Shown here one piece after another: positions 1 to 8,606 of a DNA stretch of 64,000 nt. How positions within the stretch are numbered: the stretch's first letter is position 1; the number at the start of each line of letters is the position of its first letter. Both the position numbers and the translations under genes were made by a program. Source of the DNA: Clavibacter zhangzhiyongii (GTDB lineage Bacteria; Actinomycetota; Actinomycetes; Actinomycetales; Microbacteriaceae); NCBI RefSeq assembly GCF_014775655.1, contig NZ_CP061274.1, forward strand, positions 2,170,001 through 2,234,000. Direction: 5' to 3'. The notes beneath the pieces were generated by a model. It had not been told where the DNA came from and did not search any database. It was given only the letters and a program-made list of their open reading frames with translations.

Positions 1-230
1 GCGCCCAGGAGGCCGTCATGTCGGCGGCCCATCCGATCGCCCGGGCGCTCCGAAGAGATCGCAATGCTCCGGACCACCAGAGACGCGATGCACCACGGGT
101 CCGGATGTCATGGGGAGAGCGGTCGCACGGACGGCGCACGGAGAGGGGTCTCGGCGCCGGGACCACGACCGCCGGGCCGGCCCGTCATCGGGTCGGCCCA
201 TCTCCCTGCTCTCGGGCGGGCGCGCGCGGC
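1..230. other. Left-edge stretch without a supported gene
   Basis: I see no convincing coding region here. Open frames run through it, but they are antisense extensions of the neighbouring gene. An ATG on the minus strand at position 19 could be the 5' end of a gene leaving the window to the left, but only six codons are visible and no clear ribosome binding site precedes it. GC-rich inverted repeats around 170-205 could end transcription of the transporter gene to the right, but the pairing is imperfect. Confidence 0.3.
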
Positions 231-1796
231 TCAGGCCAGGAGGCCCAGGACGCCCATCCACGCCGTGCCGACGACGCCCCAGATGACGATGAGGATCACG
301 GCCATCACGAAGCCGACGCGGAACCACTCCCTCGTCGTGACGTAGCCGGATCCGAAGACCACGCCGGACGGCCCCGACGCGTAGTGCGAGATGCCGCCGA
401 ACAGGTTGCCGACGAAGCCGAGCACGAGCGCGGCGAACAGCGGCGGCGTGCCGGTCGCGACCGCGGCGCCGAGGAAGACCGCGTACATCGCGACGATGTG
501 GGCCGTGTTCGACGCGAACAGGTAGTGCGAGGAGAAGTACACGAGCGCGAGCACCGCGAAGGCCCACGGCCAGGGCAGGCCGCCGACGGATCCCGAGACG
601 GCGCCGCCCACGAGGTCGATGACGCCGAGCGCGTCGAGCTGGTCGGCCATCCCGACGAGCACCGCGAAGAAGATGAGCGTCGACCACGCCGATGCGTTCG
701 CCGCGAGGTGCGACCACTTGAGGACGCCCGTCACGAGCAGCACGGCGATGCCCCCGAAGGCCGCGGCGGTCGCGGGGATGCCGAGCAGGGATCCGCCGCA
801 CCAGAGCACGAGCAGCAGCACGAACGTGGCCGCCATGATGCGCTCGTGGCCGGACAGCGGCCCCAGGCCGCGCAGCTCCTCGCGCGCGTGGGCCGGCGCC
901 TCCGGCGTGCGGGTGAGCGTGGGCGGGTAGACGCGCGACATCGCCCACGGCACCACCACCAGGCTGAGGAGCCCGGGCACCAGCGCCGCGAGCGCCCAGC
1001 CACCCCAGGTGATCTCGATGCCGAGGTCGGCGGCCGCCTTCTGCGCGACCGGGTTGCCGGCCATGGCGGTGACGAACATGGCCGACGTGACCGTGTTGAC
1101 CTGCACGCTCGTGAGCGCGAGGTACGAGCCGAGGCGGCGGCGCGACGCGTCGGACTCCGGGGTCGACCCCTGCACCCGGCTGAGCGACGCGACGATCGGG
1201 TAGACGACCCCGCCGGCCCGCGCGGTGTTCGACGGCGTCGCGGGCGCGAGCACGAGGTCGGTGAGCGCCATGCCGTACGCGAGGCCGAGGCTGGATCCGC
1301 CGAGCCGCGCCACGAACGCCAGCGCGATGCGGCGGCCGAGCCCCGTGACGAGGAAGCCGTCCGCGATGAAGAACGACGCGACGATGAGCCAGATGGTGGG
1401 GTTCGCGAAGCCGACGAGCGCCTCGCCGTCGGTGGTCATGGTGCCCGTGAGCATCGCGACCGCGAGGCCCGTGAGCGCGACCGGCGCGGTGGGCAGCGGC
1501 TGCAGGATGAGCGCGAGGACCGTGCCGACGAAGATCCCGGCCATGTGCATGCCGCGGGGGTCGACGCCGGCGGGCGGCGGGACGAGCGCGATGCCGACCG
1601 CGACGGCGACGATGACGACCACCTGGACCAGACGCGCGCGACGCACGCGGCGGGCGGCGTCCGCGGGGTCGCCGGCGACCGTCGCGACGCCGTCGGGGGC
1701 GGGGTCGGCCCCGAGCCGGTCAGCTCCGCCGGGCGCCGGATCCGTCCCGGTGCCGGGGGCGGACGAGGGGCCGGGGGCTGCGGGAGGAGGGGTCAT
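231..1796 (-). CDS. DASS/SLC13-family anion (dicarboxylate) transporter
   Basis: A polytopic inner-membrane protein of about 521 residues resembling divalent anion:Na+ symporters (SLC13/DASS), which import C4-dicarboxylates, citrate or sulfate. After a Pro/Ala/Gly-rich cytoplasmic N-terminus of about 65 residues, hydrophobic segments run to the C-terminus. The family signatures include the ATPSNTARAGG stretch, matching the SNT substrate/sodium motif of the first half, and the paired ASNTAHI stretch in the second half. I chose the ATG at 1796 because the protein then begins MTPPPAAP; an in-frame upstream ATG at 1835 would add 13 residues of no family character. The substrate cannot be read from sequence. 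It is transcribed alone, ahead of the helD-like gene on the same strand. Confidence 0.85.
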   Translation of the reverse strand: MTPPPAAPGPSSAPGTGTDPAPGGADRLGADPAPDGVATVAGDPADAARRVRRARLVQVVVIVAVAVGIALVPPPAGVDPRGMHMAGIFVGTVLALILQPLPTAPVALTGLAVAMLTGTMTTDGEALVGFANPTIWLIVASFFIADGFLVTGLGRRIALAFVARLGGSSLGLAYGMALTDLVLAPATPSNTARAGGVVYPIVASLSRVQGSTPESDASRRRLGSYLALTSVQVNTVTSAMFVTAMAGNPVAQKAAADLGIEITWGGWALAALVPGLLSLVVVPWAMSRVYPPTLTRTPEAPAHAREELRGLGPLSGHERIMAATFVLLLVLWCGGSLLGIPATAAAFGGIAVLLVTGVLKWSHLAANASAWSTLIFFAVLVGMADQLDALGVIDLVGGAVSGSVGGLPWPWAFAVLALVYFSSHYLFASNTAHIVAMYAVFLGAAVATGTPPLFAALVLGFVGNLFGGISHYASGPSGVVFGSGYVTTREWFRVGFVMAVILIVIWGVVGTAWMGVLGLLA

Positions 1797-1885
1797 GACC
1801 GGCCCATCCTCCGCGCGCGCGGGCCCGGGTGCCACTTGTCTTCATAGTGTTCACGAGGTGGCCGCGGCGGGGGCGGCCGGCCGAA

Positions 1886-4165
1886 TCAGGCCGAGAAGCC
1901 CGTGGAGGTGACGACGTGCAGGCGCTGCGTCGGACGGGTCATCGCGACGTAGAGGCCGGCGGCGCCGCGCGACGTGCTCGCGAGGATCTCGTCGGGCTCC
2001 GCGATGACGACGACGTCGAACTCGAGGCCCTTGGCCTCCTGCGAGCCGAGCACCGCGATGGGCCGGCCGAGGCCGCCCACGCCGATGCCGACCGCGGATC
2101 CGAACCGCTCCGCCAGCGCGCGGTGCAGCTCCGCGACGCGGTCGTCGCGCGCGATGACCGCGAGCGTGCCCGCGTCGCCGCCCTCGCGCTCCTCGTCGAC
2201 CACGTCGACCACGGCGGACACGACCTCGTCGGCCGCGACCTCGACCGTGTCGATGGGGTGCTCGCCCTCGCGGACGGCCCGCGAACGGGTGACCGGGAGG
2301 CCGTGCGCGATGGCCATGCGCTCGGCGGCCTCGGCGATCCGCGCGGGCGTGCGGTAGTTGACGGTGAGCTCCTCGAGGCGCCACTCGCGGCCGAGCACCG
2401 GGCCGAGGGCGTCCTGCCAGCTGGTGACGCCGACCGCGGAGCTCGCCTGCGCGACGTCGCCCACGATGGTGAACGAGCGCAGCGGGCAGCGGCGGAGGAG
2501 CACGCGCCACTGCATGGGGCTGAGCTCCTGCGCCTCGTCGACCACGATGTGGCCGTAGGTCCAGGTGCGGTCCGAGGCGGCGCGCTCGGCCGTCGTGCGG
2601 CGCGCGGCCTGCTCGGCGAAGCCCTCCGCGAGGCGCTCGGCCGTGACCATGCCGCCGACGCCCATGTTCTCGATGGCCTGCTCGGCGTTCTCGATGTCGC
2701 GGAGGCGCTGCTGCTCGCGCTCGCGGGCGCTCGCGTCGGCCTGCGCGCTGAACTCGCCGAGGAGCTCCGCGGCCTCGTCGAGCAGCGGCACGTCGGCGAC
2801 GGTGAACGGCGCGTCGCGGTCGCGGCGGAGGAGCGCGCGCTTCTCCGGGCTCCAGCGCGGGGTGAGCGAGGCGAGCCAGTTCGGGCGCGCGTAGAGGTCC
2901 TGGACCAGCTTCTCGGGCGTGAGCGGGAGCCAGGCGGTGTTGAGCGCGACCTTCACGTCGTAGGAGGTGCGGAGGTCCTCGCGGAGCATGGCGAGGTCGC
3001 TGTCGTCGAGGGCGCTGCCGTTGCGGCGCATCTGCGACGCGAGGACCTGCGCGAGGGATCCGAGCGCCGCCTTGTTGAAGACCACCCGGGCCTCGTTGTG
3101 CGGCTTCCTGCTGTCCTGCGCGCGCCGGAGCGCGCCGGCGACGAGCGACGGCTCGAGCACGATGCGCTCGCCGTTCACGTCGAGGGTGACGGCCTCGGTG
3201 GGGACGACCTGGCGCGAGCGGACGGCGCGCTGCAGGAGGCCGGCCATCTCGGATCCGCCCTTGACGGCGGCGACCTCGGGCTCGTCCTCCCCGGCGGCGT
3301 CGATGCCCGGGAAGAGCTGGCCGACGCTCGCGAGCACGACGCCCGTCTCGCCGAGGGACGGCAGCACGGCCTCGATGTACTGGAGGAACGAGCGGCTGGG
3401 CCCGACCACGAGCACGCCCGAGGACGCCAGGCGGTCGCGGTGCGAGTAGAGGAGGTACGCGGCGCGGTGGAGGGCGACGGCGGTCTTGCCCGTGCCCGGG
3501 CCGCCCTGCACGACGAGCACGCCGCGGAGGTCGGAGCGGATGATGCGGTCCTGCTCCGCCTGGATGGTGGCGACGATGTCGTTCATCCGGCCGGTGCGGC
3601 CCGCGGCGAGCGCGGCGAGCAGCGCGCCCTCGCCCTGGAGGCTGGTGCGGCCCTCGTCGAGGAGCGTGGGATCGAAGACCTCGTCCTCGACGTGCACGAC
3701 CTCGCGGCCGCGCGTCGTGAGGTGGCGCCGGGCGCGGGCGCCGAGCGGGGTGGCGGCGGTGGCCTGGTAGAAGGCGCTCGCCTGCGGCACGCGCCAGTCG
3801 AGGAGGAGCGGCTGGAGGTCGTCGTCGCGGAGGCCGATGCGGCCGATGTAGCGGTAGACCGGATCCCCGTCGCCCGCCGTCCGCGCCGAGGCGTCCCGCG
3901 GCTCGTCCTCGGGGAGGTGCCCCGCCTCGAACTCGAGGCGGCCGAACACCAGGCGCTCGTCGACCTCGCGGAGCGCCTGCAGGCGGTCCTCGTAGATGCG
4001 GGCGAACGCGTCGCGCTCGGAGCGGTTCTGGTGCGTGCCGCCCGTGGGGCTGTCGCGCACCGCGACCAGCTGATCGCGGGTCTCGGCCCGCACCGCGTCG
4101 AGTCGTCCGTAGAGGCGCGTGACGTACGCGCGCTCGCGCTCCAGCTCCGTACCGGCCACCTGCAC
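1886..4165 (-). CDS. helD: HelD-like UvrD/Rep-superfamily helicase (RNA polymerase recycling factor)
   Basis: A 759-residue SF1 helicase-like ATPase of the HelD/AAA-family type. In Bacillus and mycobacteria such proteins bind RNA polymerase and release stalled complexes, and some HelD give rifampicin tolerance. The N-terminal 90 residues are a charged coiled coil, as expected for the secondary-channel arm. Walker A GGPGTGKT has its lysine at residue 227, and the VVDEAQE Walker B and VTSWQDALGP regions follow. The C-terminal SF1 signature is LYVAMTRPTQRLHVV. The start is GTG at 4165 behind AAGGGG; the start is the least certain part. The gene is apparently monocistronic. HelD rather than UvrD is chosen because the N-terminal arm precedes the Walker A by more than 200 residues. 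Confidence 0.85.
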   Translation of the reverse strand: MQVAGTELERERAYVTRLYGRLDAVRAETRDQLVAVRDSPTGGTHQNRSERDAFARIYEDRLQALREVDERLVFGRLEFEAGHLPEDEPRDASARTAGDGDPVYRYIGRIGLRDDDLQPLLLDWRVPQASAFYQATAATPLGARARRHLTTRGREVVHVEDEVFDPTLLDEGRTSLQGEGALLAALAAGRTGRMNDIVATIQAEQDRIIRSDLRGVLVVQGGPGTGKTAVALHRAAYLLYSHRDRLASSGVLVVGPSRSFLQYIEAVLPSLGETGVVLASVGQLFPGIDAAGEDEPEVAAVKGGSEMAGLLQRAVRSRQVVPTEAVTLDVNGERIVLEPSLVAGALRRAQDSRKPHNEARVVFNKAALGSLAQVLASQMRRNGSALDDSDLAMLREDLRTSYDVKVALNTAWLPLTPEKLVQDLYARPNWLASLTPRWSPEKRALLRRDRDAPFTVADVPLLDEAAELLGEFSAQADASAREREQQRLRDIENAEQAIENMGVGGMVTAERLAEGFAEQAARRTTAERAASDRTWTYGHIVVDEAQELSPMQWRVLLRRCPLRSFTIVGDVAQASSAVGVTSWQDALGPVLGREWRLEELTVNYRTPARIAEAAERMAIAHGLPVTRSRAVREGEHPIDTVEVAADEVVSAVVDVVDEEREGGDAGTLAVIARDDRVAELHRALAERFGSAVGIGVGGLGRPIAVLGSQEAKGLEFDVVVIAEPDEILASTSRGAAGLYVAMTRPTQRLHVVTSTGFSA

Positions 4166-4274
4166 ACCCCTTGGAATCCGGCGTCAATCCTATCGAGCCG
4201 GGGAGGCCGTCCCGGACCGCGGGCGGGCCGGCGGACGGGCGCGGGGACGGGCGCGCGGCCCCCGCCTCACGGGC

Positions 4275-4763
4275 TCAGCGGGAGGTGCCGACGAGGCGCC
4301 GCGGCTCGGTCGCGGCGGGCTCCCGGCGCTGGCGGAGCGCGCGGCGGCGGGCGTTCTCGGACCTGGCCGTGAGGATCAGCACGACCACCACGCCGACGAG
4401 CGCGCCGAGCCCGTTGTGCAGCAGGTCGCGCACGTCGGAGACGCGCGTCGGCAGGAACGCCTGCGCGAGCTCGATGAGGGCGGACAGCCCGACGCCGAGC
4501 GCGATCGCGAGCCACCAGCGGGAGCGGCCGAGCAGCAGCACGAGGAACATGCCGACGGGCACGAACATGGCCACGTTCGCGGCGCCCTCGACGAGGGAGT
4601 AGGTGATCCACGCGGTGCCGTCGTGCCGGTGCAGCGCGCCCAGGGCGCGGAAGAGGAAGCCGTCGATGCGGCGGTCGTAGGGCTCCGGCGACAGGGTGAT
4701 CCACGCGACCAGCCCGAGGTACAGGGCCGTCGCGGTTCCGAGGAGGGGGTGGCGGAGGAGCAT
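4275..4763 (-). CDS. VanZ-family membrane protein
   Basis: A 162-residue protein with four predicted transmembrane helices and the VanZ-like pattern: an N-terminal helix, the TLSPEPYDR loop, a helix carrying NVAMFVPVGMFLVLLLG, and the SALIELAQAFLPTRVSDVRDLLHNGLGALVGV core with the conserved E-x-x-Q and D-x-x-x-N residues. VanZ homologues are linked to teicoplanin and lipoglycopeptide tolerance, but most chromosomal copies have no assigned role. The ATG at 4763 gives the usual family length; a frame open upstream to 5264 runs into the divergent metE-like gene and has no VanZ character. The C-terminal tail is basic. Confidence 0.8.
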   Translation of the reverse strand: MLLRHPLLGTATALYLGLVAWITLSPEPYDRRIDGFLFRALGALHRHDGTAWITYSLVEGAANVAMFVPVGMFLVLLLGRSRWWLAIALGVGLSALIELAQAFLPTRVSDVRDLLHNGLGALVGVVVVLILTARSENARRRALRQRREPAATEPRRLVGTSR

Positions 4764-5004
4764 CCGTCCATCATCCGGGCATTCCCCTGGGTGCCGGATC
4801 CGCCGGAGGTGCCGTTCCCGTGACGCCCTGTTGCGGTCCGCCCCTCCTCGGGGATGACGCCGTGGCACCCTGTGCGTGCAGCGCATCCGCGAAGCCTCGC
4901 GTCCCGTCCGCCCCCGCGGCCGGGACACGCCTGCGATCCTCACCCGCTCGCCGCGGGCGGTCGCGTCCGGCCGCCCGACGGCACGAGAGACCCGCGGAGG
5001 TCCC

Positions 5005-6264
5005 ATGCTCGACAGCACCGATCGCATCCAGACGTCCCACGCCGGCAGCCTGCCGCGCACGGACGCGCTCATCGCCGCCAACGCGGCCCGCGCCGACGCC
5101 CGGAAGGCGGCGCTCTCGGGCGGCGCCGCCGGATCCGCCGAGGCCGGCCGCGTCGACGACGACGGCCTCGACGCCGTCCTCGCCGACGCGGTGGACGGCC
5201 TGGTCGCCCGCCAGCGGGCCGCCGGCATCACCGTCCCGGGCGACGGCGAGTACGGCAAGGCCATGTCGAGCGCGATCGACTACGGCGCCTGGTGGTCGTA
5301 CTCGTTCCAGCGCCTGAGCGGCCTCGAGCTCGTGCCCGGCGGCCCGTTCTCCTCAGAGCCCGTGCGCAGCGCGCCCGGGGACGTGCGGCTGACCACCTTC
5401 CCCGACCGCCGCGACTGGACGATCTTCGCCGACGCCTACCGGGATCCGTCGAGCGGCATCACGGTCGGCGACGCCCCCATCGAGTTCCCGAGCGCGACCG
5501 GGCCCGTCGCCTACACCGGGCACGCCGCGATCCAGGCGGACATCGCGCACCTGAAGGCCGGGCTGGAGGCGAACGGCTACGAGGAGGGCTTCCTCACCTC
5601 CCTCTCCCCCGGCAGCGCCTCGCGCATCGGCAACCTGCACTACGCGACCGAGGAGGAGTTCATCTGGGCGTGCGCCGACGCGATGCGCGAGGAGTACGTC
5701 GCGATCATCGACGCGGGGCTCGTGCTGCAGATCGACGACCCGTCCATCGCGGAGAACTGGGACCAGATCAACCCGGAGCCGAGCGTGGAGGACTACCTGG
5801 CGTTCACGCGCATCCGCGTCGAGGCGCTCAACCACGCTCTGCGGGGGCTGCCGCAGGAGCGGATCCGCTTCCACCTGTGCTGGGGCTCGTGGCACGGACC
5901 GCACACGACCGACATCGAGTTCCGGCACCTTGTGCGCACGATGCTCGAGATCGACGCGGGCGCGTACTCGTTCGAGGGCGCGAACGCGCGGCACGAGCAC
6001 GAGTGGCGCGTGTGGGAGGACGTGGAGCTGCCCGACGGGAAGCTCATCGTGCCGGGCGTGGTCGGGCACGCGACCAACGTCGTCGAGCACCCCGAGCTCG
6101 TGGCCGACCGGATCGCGCGCTACGCGCGGCTCGTGGGGCGGGAGCGCGTGATCGCGTCGACGGACTGCGGGCTCGGCGGGCGGATCCACCCGCAGATCGC
6201 GTGGGCGAAGCTGGAGAGCCTGGCGCAGGGCGCGGAGATCGCGACCCGGCGGCTCCGGGGCTGA
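5005..6264 (+). CDS. MetE C-terminal-like cobalamin-independent methyltransferase
   Basis: A 419-residue protein of the UROD/MetE-like fold, equivalent to the catalytic half of cobalamin-independent methionine synthase and lacking the N-terminal half of MetE. Zinc-ligand positions are visible: H290-x-C292 in the FHLCWGS stretch and C388 in ASTDCGLGG. The N-terminus QTSHAGSLPRTD is typical of this short subfamily, often annotated 5-methyltetrahydropteroyltriglutamate-homocysteine methyltransferase. The methyl donor of short forms is uncertain, so methionine synthesis is an inference. The ATG at 5005 follows a GGAGG at 4997. A perfect hairpin terminator follows the stop. The 240-bp gap to vanZ contains no riboswitch that I can recognise. 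Confidence 0.8.
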   Translation: MLDSTDRIQTSHAGSLPRTDALIAANAARADARKAALSGGAAGSAEAGRVDDDGLDAVLADAVDGLVARQRAAGITVPGDGEYGKAMSSAIDYGAWWSYSFQRLSGLELVPGGPFSSEPVRSAPGDVRLTTFPDRRDWTIFADAYRDPSSGITVGDAPIEFPSATGPVAYTGHAAIQADIAHLKAGLEANGYEEGFLTSLSPGSASRIGNLHYATEEEFIWACADAMREEYVAIIDAGLVLQIDDPSIAENWDQINPEPSVEDYLAFTRIRVEALNHALRGLPQERIRFHLCWGSWHGPHTTDIEFRHLVRTMLEIDAGAYSFEGANARHEHEWRVWEDVELPDGKLIVPGVVGHATNVVEHPELVADRIARYARLVGRERVIASTDCGLGGRIHPQIAWAKLESLAQGAEIATRRLRG

Positions 6265-6277
6265 GCGGATCCGGACG

Positions 6278-6314
6278 ACGGAGGGCCGGGCGCGTCGCGC
6301 GTCCGGCCCTCCGT
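6278..6314. terminator. Perfect 12-bp hairpin between convergent metE-like and apt genes
   Basis: Left arm 6278-6289 (ACGGAGGGCCGG) pairs perfectly with 6303-6314, and the loop can add four more CGCG pairs. It lies 14 nt after the metE-like stop and 12 nt from the apt stop, so it probably ends both units. No U-tract follows, as is common in high-GC actinobacteria. Confidence 0.7.
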
Positions 6315-6325
6315 CGCGGCGCGGG

Positions 6326-6853
6326 TCAGAGCGAGAGGATGGCGTGCACGTCGCGGCCCGCGAGGCGCTCCCGGCCGCCGAGGCCCTCGAGCTCGAGCAC
6401 CACGCCGATGCCCGCGACCTCGTAGCCGGCGCGCTCCAGCAGGCGGGCGGCCGCCTCGAGGGTGCCGCCGGTCGCGAGGACGTCGTCGAGGAGGAGCACG
6501 CGGGATCCGGGCGCGAGCTGCCCCGGGTGCAGCTCGATGGCCGCCTCGCCGTACTCCAGGTCGTAGGCCTCGCGGAGCACCTCGCCCGGGAGCTTGCCGG
6601 CCTTGCGCACCGCGAGGGTGCCGACGCCGGACGCGTACGCGGCGGCCGCGGCGAGCAGGAAGCCGCGCGCCTCGACGCCCGCGACCGCGTCGACGGATCC
6701 GCCGACGCCCACGAGGTCGTCGACCACGGCGCGGAGGGCGGCGCCGTCGGCGAGCACGGGCGTGAGGTCGCGGAACAGGATCCCGGGCTGCGGGAAGTCG
6801 GGGACGGTGAGCAGGAGGGACGCGACGAGGTCGGCGACGGGGGTGTCAGGCAC
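6326..6853 (-). CDS. apt: Adenine phosphoribosyltransferase
   Basis: Salvages adenine with PRPP to AMP in the cytoplasm. The 175-residue product matches the normal Apt length. It shows the DFPQPGILFRDLTPVL N-terminal signature, the ARGFLLAAAAAYA segment, the RKAGKLPG flexible loop, and the PRPP-binding motif LLLDDVLATGGT with D123-D124. I chose GTG at 6853 (VPDTPVADL). It lies exactly 6 nt after a TACCGT -10 box on the minus strand, which suggests a leaderless mRNA, and the longer frame to 6934 adds only Arg-rich sequence. In many actinobacteria apt neighbours relA or secD/F; here it stands alone. Confidence 0.92.
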   Translation of the reverse strand: MPDTPVADLVASLLLTVPDFPQPGILFRDLTPVLADGAALRAVVDDLVGVGGSVDAVAGVEARGFLLAAAAAYASGVGTLAVRKAGKLPGEVLREAYDLEYGEAAIELHPGQLAPGSRVLLLDDVLATGGTLEAAARLLERAGYEVAGIGVVLELEGLGGRERLAGRDVHAILSL

Positions 6854-6859
6854 CCGACA

Positions 6860-6865
6860 ACGGTA
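6860..6865 (-). promoter_or_regulatory. Leaderless -10 box (TACCGT) for apt
   Basis: TACCGT on the minus strand ends 6 nt before the GTG start at 6853, placing the transcription start on or beside the start codon. Confidence 0.55.
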
Positions 6866-6951
6866 GTCGGTGCCCGGGCGGCGGTCCGTCAGGCGGATGT
6901 GGTGGGCTGGGCGCTCGCCCGCCCGACCCCGCACGCCGCCCCGAGGAGCCC

Positions 6952-7683
6952 ATGGACCCCGTCGAGATCCTGCGCGGCATCGTCGCGCGCGCGACCGCCG
7001 TCGAGGCGCCGCTCGAGGCGGGACCCGCGCTCGTCGCCGTCGCGCTGGCCGCGGTGCTCGTCCTCGTCCCGGCGGCCTGGCGGATCACCCGGCACGCCGT
7101 GACGATCGTGCACGAGGCCGGCCACGGGCTCGCGGCGACGCTGAGCGGGCGTCGGCTCGCGGGGATCCGGCTGCACTCCGACACGTCGGGCCTCACCGTG
7201 AGCGTCGGCCGGCCGCGCGGGCCGGGCATGGTCGTGACGCTGCTCGCGGGCTACCCGGCGCCCGCGCTCGCCGGGCTCGCCGCCGCCTGGCTCGCGGGGC
7301 AGGGGCGCTCGGCCGCGGTCCTCTGGCTCTGGCTCGTGCTGCTGGCGCTCGTGGTGATCCAGGTGCGCAACTGGTTCGGGCTGTGGTCGTGCCTCGTCGC
7401 GGGCGTCGTGATCGGCGTGGTCGCGGGCGTGGCGCCCCTCGTCGTGCAGGGCGTCGCCGCCCACGCGCTCGCGCTGTTCCTCCTGCTCGGCGCGCTCCGG
7501 GCGACGCTCGAGCTGCAGCGCTCGCCGTCCCGCCGCGGCGGCGGCGCGTCCGACGCCGACCAGCTCGGGCGGCTGACGCACCTGCCCGCGGTCCTCTGGG
7601 TCGGCGTGCTCGTCCTCGTCGCGGCCGCGTGCCTCGTGGGCGGGGCGCTGCTGCTCGGGATCCCGACGCTCCTCGGCGCCTAG
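6952..7683 (+). CDS. M50B-like membrane metallopeptidase
   Basis: A 243-residue polytopic membrane protein with a zinc-protease HExxH motif, H54-E-A-G-H58, set at the membrane edge after one N-terminal helix. This is the arrangement of the M50B-like family found widely in actinobacteria. The LAGYPAPALAGLAAAWL segment supplies the conserved glycine/proline patch, and five or so further helices follow. Site-2-type proteases usually carry a second conserved Asp in the third core helix; a clear NxxPxxxLDG motif is not visible here. Activity is therefore unproven, and a non-protease role is possible. The ATG at 6952 has GAGG at 6941 upstream. Its promoter region is shared with divergent apt. Confidence 0.75.
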   Translation: MDPVEILRGIVARATAVEAPLEAGPALVAVALAAVLVLVPAAWRITRHAVTIVHEAGHGLAATLSGRRLAGIRLHSDTSGLTVSVGRPRGPGMVVTLLAGYPAPALAGLAAAWLAGQGRSAAVLWLWLVLLALVVIQVRNWFGLWSCLVAGVVIGVVAGVAPLVVQGVAAHALALFLLLGALRATLELQRSPSRRGGGASDADQLGRLTHLPAVLWVGVLVLVAAACLVGGALLLGIPTLLGA

Positions 7684-7698
7684 CCGCCGCGCACGCGA

Positions 7699-7736
7699 CG
7701 CGGCCGCCGCGCCCCGGGTGGGACGCGACGGCCGCG
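7699..7736. terminator. GC-rich hairpin between convergent genes
   Basis: CGCGGCCG at 7699-7706 can pair with CGGCCGCG at 7729-7736 in the 67-bp gap between the convergent M50 and aldo/keto reductase genes. The stem is short for the loop size, so this is a weak call. Confidence 0.35.
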
Positions 7737-7750
7737 AGCGGGCGGGTGGC

Positions 7751-8584
7751 CTACATCTCCTCGTGCGTGTCCGGGTCGCCGTCCCAGAGGCGCGACTGCG
7801 GGCCGGAGCCGATGGCGCGCACCTCCTCCTCGGAGAGCTCGAAGCCGAAGACGTCGAGGTTCCGCCGCTGGCGCTCGGGATCCGTCGACCGCGGGATGGG
7901 CAGCGCGCCCGACTGGACGTGCCAGCGCAGCACGGCCTGCGCGGGCGTCACGCCATGTGCCTCGGCGGCCCCCACCACGTGCGGGTCCTGCATCAGCTGC
8001 TCGCGCGTGCCGAACGGCGACCAGCTCTCGGTGACGATCCCCCGGCGCGCGTGCTCGGCGCGGAGGTCGGCCTGCGTGAACGACGGGTGCAGCTCGACCT
8101 GGTTGACGACGGGCAGCACGCCCGTCTCGTCCTCGAGGCGCTGCAGGTGCGCTGGCGTGAAGTTCGAGACGCCGATGGAGCGGACGAGGCCGCGCTCCTT
8201 CAGCTCGATGAACGCGCGCCAGCTGTCGACGTACTTCCCCACGCTCGGGTTGGGCCAGTGGATGAGGTAGAGGTCCACGAAGTCGACGCCGAGCGACGCG
8301 CGCGACTCCTCGAAGGACGCGAGCGTCTCGTCGTAGCCGTGGTGGCGGCCGGGCAGCTTGGTGGTGAGGAAGAGCTCCTCGCGCGGGACGCCGGAGCGGC
8401 GCATGCCCTCGCCCACCGCGGCCTCGTTGCCGTAGTTGAGGGCCGTGTCGAGCAGGCGGTAGCCGGCGCCGATCGCGCCGGACACGAGCTCGGCGCCCGC
8501 GTCGTCGTCCAGCCCGTACGTGCCGAGGCCGATGGCGGGGATGCGGTTCCCGTCGGACAGTTCCAGTGTGGGGATCGTGGTCAT
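7751..8584 (-). CDS. Aldo/keto reductase
   Basis: A 277-residue NADPH-dependent aldo/keto reductase of the 2,5-diketo-D-gluconate reductase-like group. The catalytic tetrad is complete: Asp in RLLDTALNYGN, Tyr in the same stretch, Lys in LTTKLPG and His in LIHWPNP. The AKR signature GVSNF and the C-terminal IPRSTDPER cofactor-binding region are present. The substrate is unknown; relatives reduce small carbonyls such as methylglyoxal. The ATG at 8584 lies 6 nt after a TAGCGT -10 box, so the message is probably leaderless. Confidence 0.9.
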   Translation of the reverse strand: MTTIPTLELSDGNRIPAIGLGTYGLDDDAGAELVSGAIGAGYRLLDTALNYGNEAAVGEGMRRSGVPREELFLTTKLPGRHHGYDETLASFEESRASLGVDFVDLYLIHWPNPSVGKYVDSWRAFIELKERGLVRSIGVSNFTPAHLQRLEDETGVLPVVNQVELHPSFTQADLRAEHARRGIVTESWSPFGTREQLMQDPHVVGAAEAHGVTPAQAVLRWHVQSGALPIPRSTDPERQRRNLDVFGFELSEEEVRAIGSGPQSRLWDGDPDTHEEM

Positions 8585-8590
8585 CCCCTC

Positions 8591-8596
8591 ACGCTA
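8591..8596 (-). promoter_or_regulatory. Leaderless -10 box (TAGCGT) for the aldo/keto reductase
   Basis: TAGCGT on the minus strand is separated by 6 nt from the ATG at 8584. Confidence 0.5.
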
Positions 8597-8606
8597 CGCC
8601 GGGGCG

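Noticed and set aside
18-1847. 609-codon plus-strand open frame
   Set aside because: Antisense shadow of the DASS transporter gene, composed of His/Arg/Asp/Glu repeats without motifs.
1829-4372. 847-codon plus-strand open frame
   Set aside because: It lies antisense to the helD gene, is rich in Arg, Glu and Val, has no domains, and is a by-product of high-GC third positions.
4764-5004. Possible riboswitch upstream of the MetE-like gene
   Set aside because: GGTGCC...GGCACC and a small hairpin are present, but no SAM, SAH or cobalamin riboswitch core can be matched.
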